A DNA stretch of 64,000 bases from Bog-257 sp963846715. GTDB taxonomy: Bacteria > Acidobacteriota > Terriglobia > Terriglobales > Acidobacteriaceae. Under the pieces are notes generated by a model. That model was not told the DNA's origin. It worked only from the letters and a program-made list of their open reading frames with translations, and did no database searches. Made by a program: the position numbers and the translations under genes. The DNA lies in NCBI GenBank assembly GCA_963846715.1, contig CAWJXA010000008.1, positions 1-64,000 of the forward strand, read 5' to 3'. This document shows positions 17,901 to 26,723 of this stretch, piece by piece. How positions within the stretch are numbered: the first letter of the stretch is position 1; every line of letters starts with the position of its first letter.

Positions 17901-19985
17901 ATGAGTACCACGCAAGTTGCCAAAACAACGACCGACGCAGAACTTGATCTGCTGTGCATCAACACCATCCGCACGCTCTCCATCGACGCAGTACAGGCGG
18001 CCAACTCTGGACATCCGGGCACGCCGATGGCGCTGGCGCCGCTGGCCTACACCATCTGGAACCGGGTCATGCGCTTCGATCCCAAGGATCCGATCTGGCC
18101 CAATCGCGATCGCTTCGTGCTATCGAACGGTCATGCTTCCATGTTGCTGTGGTCGGTGTTGCACCTCACGCAGACGATGGCGGTAAACGCCGAGTACGAG
18201 CTCGTGGGGAAACCTTCGGTGTCGCTTGACGACATTCGTCACTTCCGGCAGATCGGAAGCCACGCGCCGGGACATCCTGAGTACCACCTGGTCTCGGGAG
18301 TTGAAACCACGACGGGACCGCTGGGGCAAGGAATTGCGACGAGCGTGGGCATGGCAATCGGCCAGAAGTGGCTCGCCAATCGCTTCAACCAGCCGGGCTT
18401 CGACGTCTTCGATTACAACATCTACACCATCTGCGGGGACGGCTGCCTGATGGAAGGCATCGGCTCAGAAGCCGCGTCCCTGGCGGGCCACTTGGAACTC
18501 GACAATCTTTGCTGGATCTACGACAACAACCACATCACCATCGAAGGCAACACGCGCATCACCTTCACGGAGGATGTCGCCGTGCGTTTCCTCGCATACG
18601 GATGGAATGTGTTGCGGGTCGGTGACGCCAACGACCTGGAGAAGATCGGAGAGGCGCTCACTACCTTCCGCGACACCAAGGGTCGACCTACTTTCATCGT
18701 GCTCGACACCCACATCGGGTACGGATCGCCGCACAAGCAAGACACGTCGGCTGCGCACGGCGAACCGCTGGGCGCGGAAGAAGTCCGACTGACCAAGCGC
18801 GCATATGGATGGCCGGAAGATGCGCAATTCCTGGTGCCGGACGGCGTCTACGAGCACTTCGAGCAAGGCATTGGCGTGCGTGGTGCGGAAGCGCATAAAG
18901 AATGGAACGACCTTTTCGCCAAGTACAAAGCACAATATCCCGACCTGGCAAACGAAGTTGACCTGATGCAGCGCCGTGAGTTGCCGGCCCGCTGGGACAA
19001 GAACCTTCCGGTATTTGCCGCCGACGCTAAGGGCATCGCAGGGCGAGATGCGTCGAACAAAGTGCTGAATGTTCTGGCGCAGAATATTCCCTGGTTCCTT
19101 GGAGGCTCGGGCGACCTCGCGCCATCCAACAAGACCTCTCTTACCTTTCCCGGCGCAGGCGATTTGCAACCCGACAACTACGGAGGTAAGAACCTGCACT
19201 TTGGCATTCGTGAACACGCCATGTGCGCCACTGTGAACGGACTGTCGCTCACCAAGCTGCGCGCTTTCGGCGCTACCTTCTTCATCTTCAGCGATTACGC
19301 TCGCGGGGCAATCCGGCTTTCCGCCTTGATGGAAATCCCTTCCATCTTCATCTTCACGCACGACGCCATGGGCGATGGCGAAGACGGCCCTACGCATCAG
19401 CCAATCGAACAGCTAGCGTCGCTGCGCGCGATGCCGTGGATGGTCGTGTTACGTCCCGGCGACGCCAACGAGGTGGTCGAGGCTTATCGCTATGTCATGC
19501 AACTGAAGCACCAGCCCGCGATCTTGGTATTGTCGCGTCAGGCGTTGCCGACTTTGGATCGCAGTAAATATGCACCTGCATCGGGAGTTGCCAAGGGCGC
19601 TTACGTGCTCGCCGATGCACCGGGAGGGAAGCCTGAAGTCATCCTGATCGCAACCGGCAGCGAGGTCAGCCTGGCCGCGGAGGCGCACGAGATGCTGGTC
19701 GCGCAAGGCATCAGCTCGCGTGTGGTTTCGATGCCGTCGTGGGACATCTTTGAACGTCAGACGCAGGAATACCGTGACAGCGTTCTGCCGCCCAGCGTGA
19801 AGGCGCGCGTGGCGATCGAGCAGGCGTCAACGTTTGGATGGGAGCGTTATGTCGGTGATACTGGCCGGGTGATTGGGATGAAGACCTTCGGAGCCTCGGC
19901 GCCACTGAAGGAATTGCAGAAGAAGTTTGGATTCGAGCCGGAGAATGTGGTGGCCGTGGCCAAGGAACTGCTGGGGAGGAAATGA
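17901..19985 (+). CDS. tkt: Transketolase
   Basis: The 694-residue protein has the full transketolase layout. It moves two-carbon units between sugar phosphates in the pentose phosphate pathway using thiamine diphosphate. The N-terminal pyrophosphate domain carries NSGHPGTPMALAP near residue 35 and the diphosphate/Mg site GDGCLMEGIGSEAA (about 178-191) followed by IYDNNHITIEG. The pyrimidine domain has HFGIREHAM near 433 with the activating glutamate, and DGEDGPTHQPIEQLASLR near 492. The ATG at 17901 is preceded by AAGGAG with good spacing. It is followed after a 235-bp repeat-containing gap by a GH63-like glucosidase gene on the same strand. Confidence 0.97.
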   Translation: MSTTQVAKTTTDAELDLLCINTIRTLSIDAVQAANSGHPGTPMALAPLAYTIWNRVMRFDPKDPIWPNRDRFVLSNGHASMLLWSVLHLTQTMAVNAEYELVGKPSVSLDDIRHFRQIGSHAPGHPEYHLVSGVETTTGPLGQGIATSVGMAIGQKWLANRFNQPGFDVFDYNIYTICGDGCLMEGIGSEAASLAGHLELDNLCWIYDNNHITIEGNTRITFTEDVAVRFLAYGWNVLRVGDANDLEKIGEALTTFRDTKGRPTFIVLDTHIGYGSPHKQDTSAAHGEPLGAEEVRLTKRAYGWPEDAQFLVPDGVYEHFEQGIGVRGAEAHKEWNDLFAKYKAQYPDLANEVDLMQRRELPARWDKNLPVFAADAKGIAGRDASNKVLNVLAQNIPWFLGGSGDLAPSNKTSLTFPGAGDLQPDNYGGKNLHFGIREHAMCATVNGLSLTKLRAFGATFFIFSDYARGAIRLSALMEIPSIFIFTHDAMGDGEDGPTHQPIEQLASLRAMPWMVVLRPGDANEVVEAYRYVMQLKHQPAILVLSRQALPTLDRSKYAPASGVAKGAYVLADAPGGKPEVILIATGSEVSLAAEAHEMLVAQGISSRVVSMPSWDIFERQTQEYRDSVLPPSVKARVAIEQASTFGWERYVGDTGRVIGMKTFGASAPLKELQKKFGFEPENVVAVAKELLGRK

Positions 19986-20004
19986 TCAGCGAGGCGCATA
20001 TTTG

Positions 20005-20200
20005 AGGAGAGCTTGAGGCTTTGAAGGGGCGCAGCTTCAGCCGTGCCGTAGGATGCGGTCCTCGTGATGGCTTTAGCCGCTGAGGGATTTTGGTATTTGG
20101 GACGAAGTGCGAGGCCCCCTCCGAGGCTAAAGCCTGACTCCCAAAGGCACGCAATGGCACGGCTGAAAGCCGTGCCCCTTCAAAGCTGGGCGCTTTAGTT
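20005..20200. repeat. Palindromic intergenic repeat cluster
   Basis: The gap after the transketolase gene holds inverted repeats: AAGGGGCGCAGCTTCAGCCG at the left is matched by GGCACGGCTGAAAGCCGTGCC and GCCCCTTCAAAG at the right, with GGCTTTAGCCGCTGAGG and CGAGGCTAAAGCC between. The outer arms (TTTGAAGGGGC and GCCCCTTCAAA) are complementary. Similar blocks recur at 26.4, 32.0, 35.9 and 54.8 kb. Confidence 0.65.
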
Positions 20201-20220
20201 GCCAAATTGAGGAATCACGC

Positions 20221-22896
20221 ATGAACATCTACGACACCAAAGAAGGTGTCCGGCTGGTGATGATCCAGCAGAAAAAGGGCCACTGGAACCGCTGGGGCCC
20301 ATTTTTGTCGGAGCGGGCCTGGGGTACGGTGCGCGAAGATTACAGCGCCGATGGCGACGCCTGGAATTACTTCCCGTTTGACCATGCTCGTTCCCGCACC
20401 TACCGCTGGAACGAAGACGGTTTGGCTGGAATATGTGACCGGCACCAGTATCTGTGCTTCGCGCTGGCGCTATGGAACGGCCGCGATCCATTTCTAAAGG
20501 AGCGGCTGTTTGGGCTGACCAGTAGCCAGGGCAATCACGGCGAGGACGTCAAGGAATATTACTTCTATCTCGACAACACGCCCACCCACTCCTACATGAA
20601 GTATTTGTACAAGTATCCGCAAGCGGAATTTCCCTACCAACAACTGATCACGGTAAATGGCCAACGGACCCGGATGGAACGCGAGTACGAATTGGTCGAC
20701 ACCGGAATTTTTAACGAGGGCCGCTATTTCGATGTGGAGGTGGAGTACGGGAAAGTCGCAGCGGAAGACTTGCTGATCCGTATCAACATCAGTAATCGCG
20801 GTCCGGAAGCTGCGGCCATCCAAGTGTTACCGACGCTGTGGTTCCGCAATACCTGGAGCTGGGGACGCGACGATACTTGTCCCTCGATCAGGGCGGCGGC
20901 AACTCCAAAGGTGTGCAAAGTTAGACAAGCGATTGCCAGGCACTGGGCATTAGGTGAGTACGTACTGTATTGCTCGGACGCGGACGAATTACTGTTTACC
21001 GAAAACCTGACCAACAACGAGCGCATTTACGGCTGCCCGTCGCCGTCGGCTTACGTCAAAGATGCTTTCCATGAATACGTGGTGCACGGCAAGCGCGAGG
21101 CGGTTAATCCGGCGGCCACCGGCACCAAGACCGCGGCGCGCTACAGCCGTACCATTGAGGCCGGCAAGACCATCACGGTGGAATTGCGGCTGGCGGCCGC
21201 AACCGACGAGCATCTGCTGGAAGATCCGTTCGCGGACTTCGGAGCCTTGCTGACCAAATGCCGGGAGGAGGCCGACGAATTCTACGGGGTGGTACTACCG
21301 GAAAAAATGTCGCAGGACGCGAAACTGGTGGCGCGCCAGGCCCTGGCGGGAATGCTGTGGACCAAGGAGTATTACCATTACGTTGTCTCCGACTGGCTCG
21401 ATGGAGATCCGGGCCAGCCGCCTCCACCTCCGCAGCGTCTGCAAGGACGCAATCACGACTGGAGACATCTGTTTGCCCGCGACGTGATTTCGATGCCGGA
21501 CAAGTGGGAGTTCCCGTGGTTCGCCACCTGGGACCTGGGCTTCCATGCCGCCACCCTGGCGCATGTCGATCCGTACTTTGCCAAGCAGCAAATCCTGCTG
21601 ATGCTGCGCGAGTGGTACACCCATCCCAACGGCCAGATTCCCGCGTACGAGTGGGACTTCAACGACGTGAATCCGCCGGTTTTGCCGCTGGCCGCCAGGA
21701 CCGTCTTTGAAGTGGACCGCGCGATAACCGGGGTGCCTGATTACTCTTTCATGGAACGCGTCTTTCAGAAGATGTTGATCAACTTCACCTGGTGGGTGAA
21801 CCGTAAGGACGCCCTGGGCAACAATATTTTCCAGGGCGGCTTTCTGGGGATGGACAACATTGGCGTGTTCGACCGCGACAATCTTCCACCGGGATACATG
21901 CTGGGGCAGGCGGATGGAACCAGTTGGATGGCCGCATTTGCGAAGAGCATGCTGTCTACCGCACTGCTGCTGGCCGAGCAAAATCCCGACTACGAGGATG
22001 TCGCCAGCAAGTTCTGGGAGCACTACATCTACATTGCCAACGCCATGAACAACCTGCGCGACCCGACGAAATCGCTTTGGGATGAGGAAGACGGATTCTT
22101 CTATGACCAGCTGATTGCTCCCGACCAGGAGCCCACGCCGGTTCGCGCGCGCACCATGGTGGGATTCGTGCCCATGTTCGGCGCGTCAACTGTGCCGATT
22201 GACACGTTCGATCGCTATCCGGATTTTCAGCGGAGGCGCAATTGGTTTATCAAGCACCGGCCCGATTTAATTGACAGTGTTGAGCCCATGGTGGTCGCGG
22301 GACCCACCAACCGAGTGATCCTGGGATTAGTACGACCCGACCAGTTACGGCGAATGTTGGGCTACATGCTGGACGAAGATGAATTCCTTTCGCCCTACGG
22401 AGTGCGTGCGGTCTCCCGCTATCACCTCGAGCATCCGCTGGTTCTCAACCTGGCGGGCAAGGAATATCGGCTGGACTACGAACCGGGCGAGTCCACCACC
22501 GATCTGTTCGGCGGGAACTCGAACTGGCGTGGCCCCATCTGGATGCCGGTGAATGTTCTTATCCTGCTGGCACTGCAGGAATATCATCTGCACTACGGCG
22601 ACACCTTCAAAGTTGAATGTCCTACGCGCTCGGGCCAGATGAAAAACCTGGCCGAAGTGAGGGAGGAGTTAGCGCGGCGTCTGGCGAACATTTTCTTGCG
22701 CGATAAAGACGGCAAGCGGGCCGTCTTCGGCGACTGCGAATTGTTCAACACCGATCCCTATTGGCGAGATCTTATTCCTTTCCACGAGTACTTTCACGGC
22801 GACACCGGACGGGGCTGCGGGGCGAGCCACCAGACCGGCTGGACGGGATCGATTGCGCAGATTTTGACTGGCATGAGGGGCAGTCCGCCGCTATAA
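20221..22896 (+). CDS. GH63-like glycoside hydrolase (glucosidase/mannosylglycerate-hydrolase type)
   Basis: The 891-residue protein lacks a signal peptide and is probably cytoplasmic. The N-terminal 250 residues are beta-rich, beginning near LSERAWGTVREDYSADGDAW with YRWNEDGLAGICD. The rest is an (alpha/alpha)6 barrel of the GH63/MGH1-like kind, with WDLGFHAATLAHVDP and AYEWDFNDVNPPV in the middle and FGGNSNWRGPIWMPVN and HQTGWTGSIAQIL near the end. These families hydrolyse alpha-glucosides or glycosyl-glycerates. The acid and base residues cannot be assigned with certainty by eye. An internal ATG at 20260 is an alternative start. A HAD phosphatase gene follows 69 bp downstream, suggesting a joint role in sugar or compatible-solute turnover. 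Confidence 0.8.
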   Translation: MNIYDTKEGVRLVMIQQKKGHWNRWGPFLSERAWGTVREDYSADGDAWNYFPFDHARSRTYRWNEDGLAGICDRHQYLCFALALWNGRDPFLKERLFGLTSSQGNHGEDVKEYYFYLDNTPTHSYMKYLYKYPQAEFPYQQLITVNGQRTRMEREYELVDTGIFNEGRYFDVEVEYGKVAAEDLLIRINISNRGPEAAAIQVLPTLWFRNTWSWGRDDTCPSIRAAATPKVCKVRQAIARHWALGEYVLYCSDADELLFTENLTNNERIYGCPSPSAYVKDAFHEYVVHGKREAVNPAATGTKTAARYSRTIEAGKTITVELRLAAATDEHLLEDPFADFGALLTKCREEADEFYGVVLPEKMSQDAKLVARQALAGMLWTKEYYHYVVSDWLDGDPGQPPPPPQRLQGRNHDWRHLFARDVISMPDKWEFPWFATWDLGFHAATLAHVDPYFAKQQILLMLREWYTHPNGQIPAYEWDFNDVNPPVLPLAARTVFEVDRAITGVPDYSFMERVFQKMLINFTWWVNRKDALGNNIFQGGFLGMDNIGVFDRDNLPPGYMLGQADGTSWMAAFAKSMLSTALLLAEQNPDYEDVASKFWEHYIYIANAMNNLRDPTKSLWDEEDGFFYDQLIAPDQEPTPVRARTMVGFVPMFGASTVPIDTFDRYPDFQRRRNWFIKHRPDLIDSVEPMVVAGPTNRVILGLVRPDQLRRMLGYMLDEDEFLSPYGVRAVSRYHLEHPLVLNLAGKEYRLDYEPGESTTDLFGGNSNWRGPIWMPVNVLILLALQEYHLHYGDTFKVECPTRSGQMKNLAEVREELARRLANIFLRDKDGKRAVFGDCELFNTDPYWRDLIPFHEYFHGDTGRGCGASHQTGWTGSIAQILTGMRGSPPL

Positions 22897-22965
22897 GGAA
22901 CTGACGCGGGCCCCAAAGTTTAGCTGGCGATGCAAGCGATGCGTTAGTCCAAAAATCGAGGAGAG

Positions 22966-23658
22966 ATGGTGAGCTTGCCGGATCCGGTCGTCTTCCTGGT
23001 TGACGTCGACAATACCCTGCTGAACAACGACCACATTCAAGACGACTTGCGCCAGCACCTGGAGCGTATGTTCGGCGCAGCTTGCCGCAACCGCTACTGG
23101 GCCATCCTCGAAGAGCTGATGACGGAGCTTGGGTACCGCGATTATCTTGGCGCCTTGCAACGTTACCGGGTCGAGCATCCCAACGACATTCAGCTGTCGT
23201 CCATGTCTTCCTGGCTGGTGGACTATCCATTCGCGAACCGTTTGTATCCAGGGTCGCTGGACGTGATTGAGCAGTTCCGCGCCTGGGGACGGACCGTGAT
23301 TCTCTCCGACGGCGACGTTGTCTTCCAGCCTCGCAAGGTCGAGCGCTCCGGCATCGCGGAAGCTGTGAAAGGACACGTTCTCATCTACGTCCACAAAGAA
23401 CTCGCGCTGGACGACGTGGAACGGCGTTACCCGGCGCAGCACTACGTGATGGTAGATGACAAGCTTCGCATCCTTACGGCGATGAAGAAGGTTTGGGGGG
23501 AACACGTGACCACGGTATTTCCACGACAGGGCCACTATGCCAACGATGCAACGACGCTGGCAAAATATCCGGCGGCTAACATCAGCGTCGAGCGCGTTGG
23601 GGATTTGTTGAACTACGAGTTGACGGATCTGGTGCACCCAAGGGGCGTGGCGCAGTAG
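22966..23658 (+). CDS. HAD-family hydrolase
   Basis: The 230-residue protein has HAD motif I DVDNTLL (13-19) with nucleophile Asp13 and Asp15, motif II within VILSDGD (near 106-112) and the late acidic motif in YVMVDDKLRI (near 160-170). A helical cap lies between motifs I and II, as in subfamily I phosphatases. GGAGAGATG places the ATG at 22966. It follows the GH63-like gene closely on the same strand, so it may dephosphorylate a sugar product. The left end of the IS1380 element begins 26 bp after its stop codon without damaging it. Confidence 0.82.
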   Translation: MVSLPDPVVFLVDVDNTLLNNDHIQDDLRQHLERMFGAACRNRYWAILEELMTELGYRDYLGALQRYRVEHPNDIQLSSMSSWLVDYPFANRLYPGSLDVIEQFRAWGRTVILSDGDVVFQPRKVERSGIAEAVKGHVLIYVHKELALDDVERRYPAQHYVMVDDKLRILTAMKKVWGEHVTTVFPRQGHYANDATTLAKYPAANISVERVGDLLNYELTDLVHPRGVAQ

Positions 23659-23885
23659 AGGGAATTTGACGCCTCAGGAGCTAGCCCGGATTTCTCACCA
23701 AGAGCCAGGGGAGTGAAGTTGTGAGGCGAAAAGCATACAGAGAACGTTGGTTACGCGACAATACTCCGGAGATTGGCTTTGGCAACACTGGTGGATAAGG
23801 ACTTCGCGCTCCGGGCATGGTGATTTAGGACAGAGTTCGGCTGCGGGAGCAAGGCTTGCGACAAGGTTTCGGAAGCAACGGGTTT

Positions 23886-25247
23886 TCAGCAGCGCAAGGC
23901 GAACCAGGCGGTGGCGAACAGGTGCTTCCAGGGATAGGCGTACGAGTAGCGCACCCAGATACGGCGTGCGGTGATGCGCACCTCGGCGGCGATCTTTAGT
24001 AAGCGCAGCCGAAGGGTGTCCACCTGTGCCTTGGCCCACTCGGTTCGCGCCAGCGCCAGCCGTCGTAGGGCGTGCAGCAGCACGTAGGCCAAGGAGGAGA
24101 AGTACAGCCGCAACTGATTGGCTCGCAGGGTTTCGGTGCTCAGCCGGTCGCTGAACAAGCTCAACTGTTCCTTGATACGGTTCTCCATCTCGCCTCGCGC
24201 GCAGTAGAGCTGTTCGTAGAGGGCGCGTGCTTCCCAGTGCTCGACCGACAGCGAGGTCACCAGGAAGCGCGGGTTCTCTCCCTTTTCCAGATGCTCCGCC
24301 TTGGCCACCACGCGGCGTCTTCGGCTCCAGCTTTTGCGGGTGCGGTAGAAGAACTGGCTGAAGACCCGCGCCGGCTTTCCGCTTTGCCGGTGTTGCTGTT
24401 GGGCCTGGCGGAGAGGCCGAGTGATCTTTTTCCGCAGCCGCTGATTGCGGGCCAAGCCAAAGACGTAATCCACCTGGTGGGTCTCGCACCAGGCCATCAG
24501 TTCCTCGCGGCAGAAGCCAGAGTCAGCGCGCACAATGATGCGCGTGCTCTTCCAGCGCGTGCGAATCTGGCCGACGATGCGCTGCAGTTCCTCGACGCTG
24601 CCCGCGCTGGCGTCCTGATTGGAGGACCGCAAGCGGGCGCACAGCAGATGATCGCCGCAGAAAATGTACAGCGGCAGATAGCAGTAGTGGCCGTAGTAGC
24701 CGTGGAAGAAGCGCGCTTCCTGCTCGCCGTGCAGCGGCGTGTCGGTGACATCCAGGTCGAGCACGATGTGCGCGGGTGGCGCGGGGTGTGCTTCCAGAAA
24801 AATATCGACCAGCAAGCCATCCAACTGCTCGGGCGAGTAGGTGATCTTGTGATAGCGCTGGGCGGCCAGGGAATCGACGGGCGTGAGTTCCATGCGGCTC
24901 AGCGTGCTCTTGCCCGCCAGCGGCTCTTCCACGTCACGCTTGCCCGCCAACACCGCCAGCAGCGGATCGTGGCGCAACTGTTCGTGATCGTTCAGGTCCT
25001 CATAACCCAGAGCCAAGCCAAAAATGCGCTGCCCCAGCATCTCCGGCAGAGGGTGTTCCACCCGCTCCGGATCGCGCCCATCGCGGAAAGCGGCCGCTAC
25101 GCGGCGCAGTAACCCGATCTTGCGGTCGGCCTGGCGCAACAAGAGCGCCCCGCCATCGGTGGTCATGCGCGCGCCATCAAACTGGGCCATGACTTGTCGT
25201 GAAAAATGAGCTGCAAACTGGAACGATTCCTGGCTACACTGTGTCAT
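23886..25247 (-). CDS. IS1380-family transposase
   Basis: From the ATG at 25247 the product has 453 residues, normal for the family. Visible catalytic-core features include MTTDGGALLLR near the N-terminus, IVLDLDVTDTPLHGEQE, the second acidic segment IIVRADSGFCREELMAW and a C-terminal YCARGEMENRIKEQ segment carrying the glutamate. It appears intact. An IS630 element is inserted one base before the start codon and has displaced the native ribosome-binding region (AGGAGAAGGA-like sequence now at about 26283-26295). The open frame now extends 12 codons into the IS630 end with a new in-frame ATG at 25283, so expression may be altered. Confidence 0.92.
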   Translation of the reverse strand: MTQCSQESFQFAAHFSRQVMAQFDGARMTTDGGALLLRQADRKIGLLRRVAAAFRDGRDPERVEHPLPEMLGQRIFGLALGYEDLNDHEQLRHDPLLAVLAGKRDVEEPLAGKSTLSRMELTPVDSLAAQRYHKITYSPEQLDGLLVDIFLEAHPAPPAHIVLDLDVTDTPLHGEQEARFFHGYYGHYCYLPLYIFCGDHLLCARLRSSNQDASAGSVEELQRIVGQIRTRWKSTRIIVRADSGFCREELMAWCETHQVDYVFGLARNQRLRKKITRPLRQAQQQHRQSGKPARVFSQFFYRTRKSWSRRRRVVAKAEHLEKGENPRFLVTSLSVEHWEARALYEQLYCARGEMENRIKEQLSLFSDRLSTETLRANQLRLYFSSLAYVLLHALRRLALARTEWAKAQVDTLRLRLLKIAAEVRITARRIWVRYSYAYPWKHLFATAWFALRC

Positions 25248-25249
25248 TA

Positions 25250-26274
25250 TACCATTTTCAATCAAGGTATATAGTAATTTCACAATGACGAAACCAGGAG
25301 CGGGCGTTGTCCGGGGTGATGCAAGGGAGAGCCTGGGTAACCGCCTGTTCCAGCGCCTCGGCGGTTCTGGCTTGCAGCGAACGTAAGAACTGTTTCAGTT
25401 TCGCCCACGCCAGCTCGATGGGATTCAAGTCGGGAGAATACGGCGGCAGGTACAGCAGTTCGGCTCCCCGAGCTTGGATCAACTCCCGCACCCCACTCAC
25501 CTTGTGAGCGCTGAGGTTGTCCATTACCACCACGTCGCCGCTTTGCAGAGCCGGACCCAGCACTTGTTCCACGTAGGCCAGGAAGATGTCCCCATCGGTG
25601 GCTTCTTCGATGGTCATGGTGGCCAGCAGGCCGCGCAGGCTCAAGGCGCTGAGGATGGTCAGCACCTTCCAATGGCCTTGGGGAATGGCTTCCACTACCC
25701 TTTGCCCGCCGCAGGCGCGGGCGTAGCCGCGCGTCATTTGCGTGGTCACTCCGCTCTCATCCAGAAAAATCAGCCGCTCGGCTGCGATCTTGCCGATCGT
25801 TTGCCGGAAGGCTTGGCGCCGCTGCTGGTTCGCTTCCGTGTCGCGTTCGCTGGCGTGGAGTGACTTTTTTTCAGCCGCAGACCCATCTGACGCAGCACCT
25901 GCCACAGCCGTCCGAGGCTGACATGCAGATGGTGGGCCTTCTCCAGTTTCTGCTGTAACTCGGCTAGCGTTAGATCCGGCTGGGCCTGTACCCAGCCGCG
26001 CAACCGCTGCTTGACTTCGGCGGTGACTTTGCGGACCGTGCCGCGCCGCTGCTCCACCCGCTCCATCCGCCCGCTACGCTTACGTTGGGCCGAGATCTTC
26101 CACGCCCAGGGCGCGCTCACGGAGAAGCGCTCGGCCAGTTGTTTCAGTGTCCCTTCCCCACGGTCATGCGCCTGCAGCAGCTTGCGCCGCAGATCGTCCC
26201 CATACGATTTCGCCATTGCCGGTTTGCCGCAGAGTCTCGCCGCAATCCACTATACACCTACACTGAAAATGCTC
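25250..26274. mobile_element. IS630-family insertion sequence, complete
   Basis: The 1025-bp element has imperfect terminal inverted repeats: the left end reads CATTTTCAATCAAGGTATATAGT from 25253 in two blocks (CATTTTCA, AGGTATATAGT), and the right end in reverse reads CATTTTCA, then AGGTGTATAGT. A TA dinucleotide flanks both sides (25248-25249 and 26275-26276), as expected for IS630/Tc1 insertion. It sits inside the upstream part of the IS1380 element, so it is the younger insertion. Confidence 0.85.
25258..26216 (-). CDS. IS630-family transposase made by -1 frameshifting
   Basis: Two overlapping frames encode one transposase. The first (26216 down to 25770) holds the helix-turn-helix part (MAKSYGDDLRRKLL, then GTLKQLAERFSVS). 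The second (to 25258) holds the DDE domain with LIFLDESG, VVMDNLSAHK and SPDLNPIELAWAKLK. The frames are related by -1, and a run of seven A on the coding strand (25871-25865), at the codons for GLRLKK, is a suitable slippery site. Joined, the product would be about 318 residues, normal for the family. The second frame's stop lies in the terminal repeat. Confidence 0.88.
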
Positions 26275-26398
26275 TAGAAAGGCCGTCCTTCTCCAGGCAG
26301 CTACTACGATTCGACACCGCAGTTATGCCTGAGTTGACGGCCTTTTTCCACTACGAATTACACCTGGCTGTTTACTTCTGGTGAGAAATCCGGGCTAG

Positions 26399-26723
26399 AG
26401 CAAGTTCTGAGTTGCTGTGGTCTCTTTGAAAGGGCACGGCTTTAGCCGTATCGATCGGCGCTATAAATGACTCGGCCTTCAGGCCCTGAGGTACGTTTCC
26501 CGCAGCGGCTAAAGCCGATCGCTTCGAGCCATTTTTTCGGCACGCCTGAACAGGTTGCTGAAAAAGCTCGAGCCGCGAGTCTTGTGCCGTCGGCTGAAGC
26601 CGACTCAAACAGAAAATAAACGGCTTAGACGCTGGCCTGAAGGTCAGATCTACCCGAATACAGCCAAATTCGGAGTTTTTCCGCAGCCTGTGAAGGCGTG
26701 CCCCTTCAAAACGGACACAGCCA
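26399..26723. repeat. Palindromic intergenic repeat cluster
   Basis: This gene-free stretch contains TTTGAAAGGGCACGGCTTTAGCCGT near 26427, GGCCTTCAGGCC near 26473, AGCGGCTAAAGCCG near 26504, CAGGTTGCTGAAAAAG near 26549 and GTGAAGGCGTGCCCCTTCAAAAC at 26691. The arms TTTGAAAGGG and CCCCTTCAAAA face each other. The same vocabulary of blocks occurs at 20.0, 32.0, 35.9 and 54.8 kb. Confidence 0.65.

Larger units (their letters stand above)
23685..26394. mobile_element. IS1380-family insertion sequence interrupted by an IS630-family element
   Basis: A perfect 16-bp terminal inverted repeat, CCCGGATTTCTCACCA, lies at 23685-23700 and inverted at 26379-26394. Both ends are flanked by CTAG (23681-23684 and 26395-26398), a plausible 4-bp target duplication. 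Inside are a full-length IS1380-type transposase and a complete IS630-type element. Removing the IS630 element and one TA leaves about 1.68 kb, a normal size for the family. It separates the GH63/HAD genes from the GH13/HAD/SDR operon. Confidence 0.85.

Noticed and set aside
24072..25112. A 346-codon forward open frame within the insertion sequence
   Set aside because: It is antisense to the intact IS1380 transposase and typical of GC-rich shadow frames.
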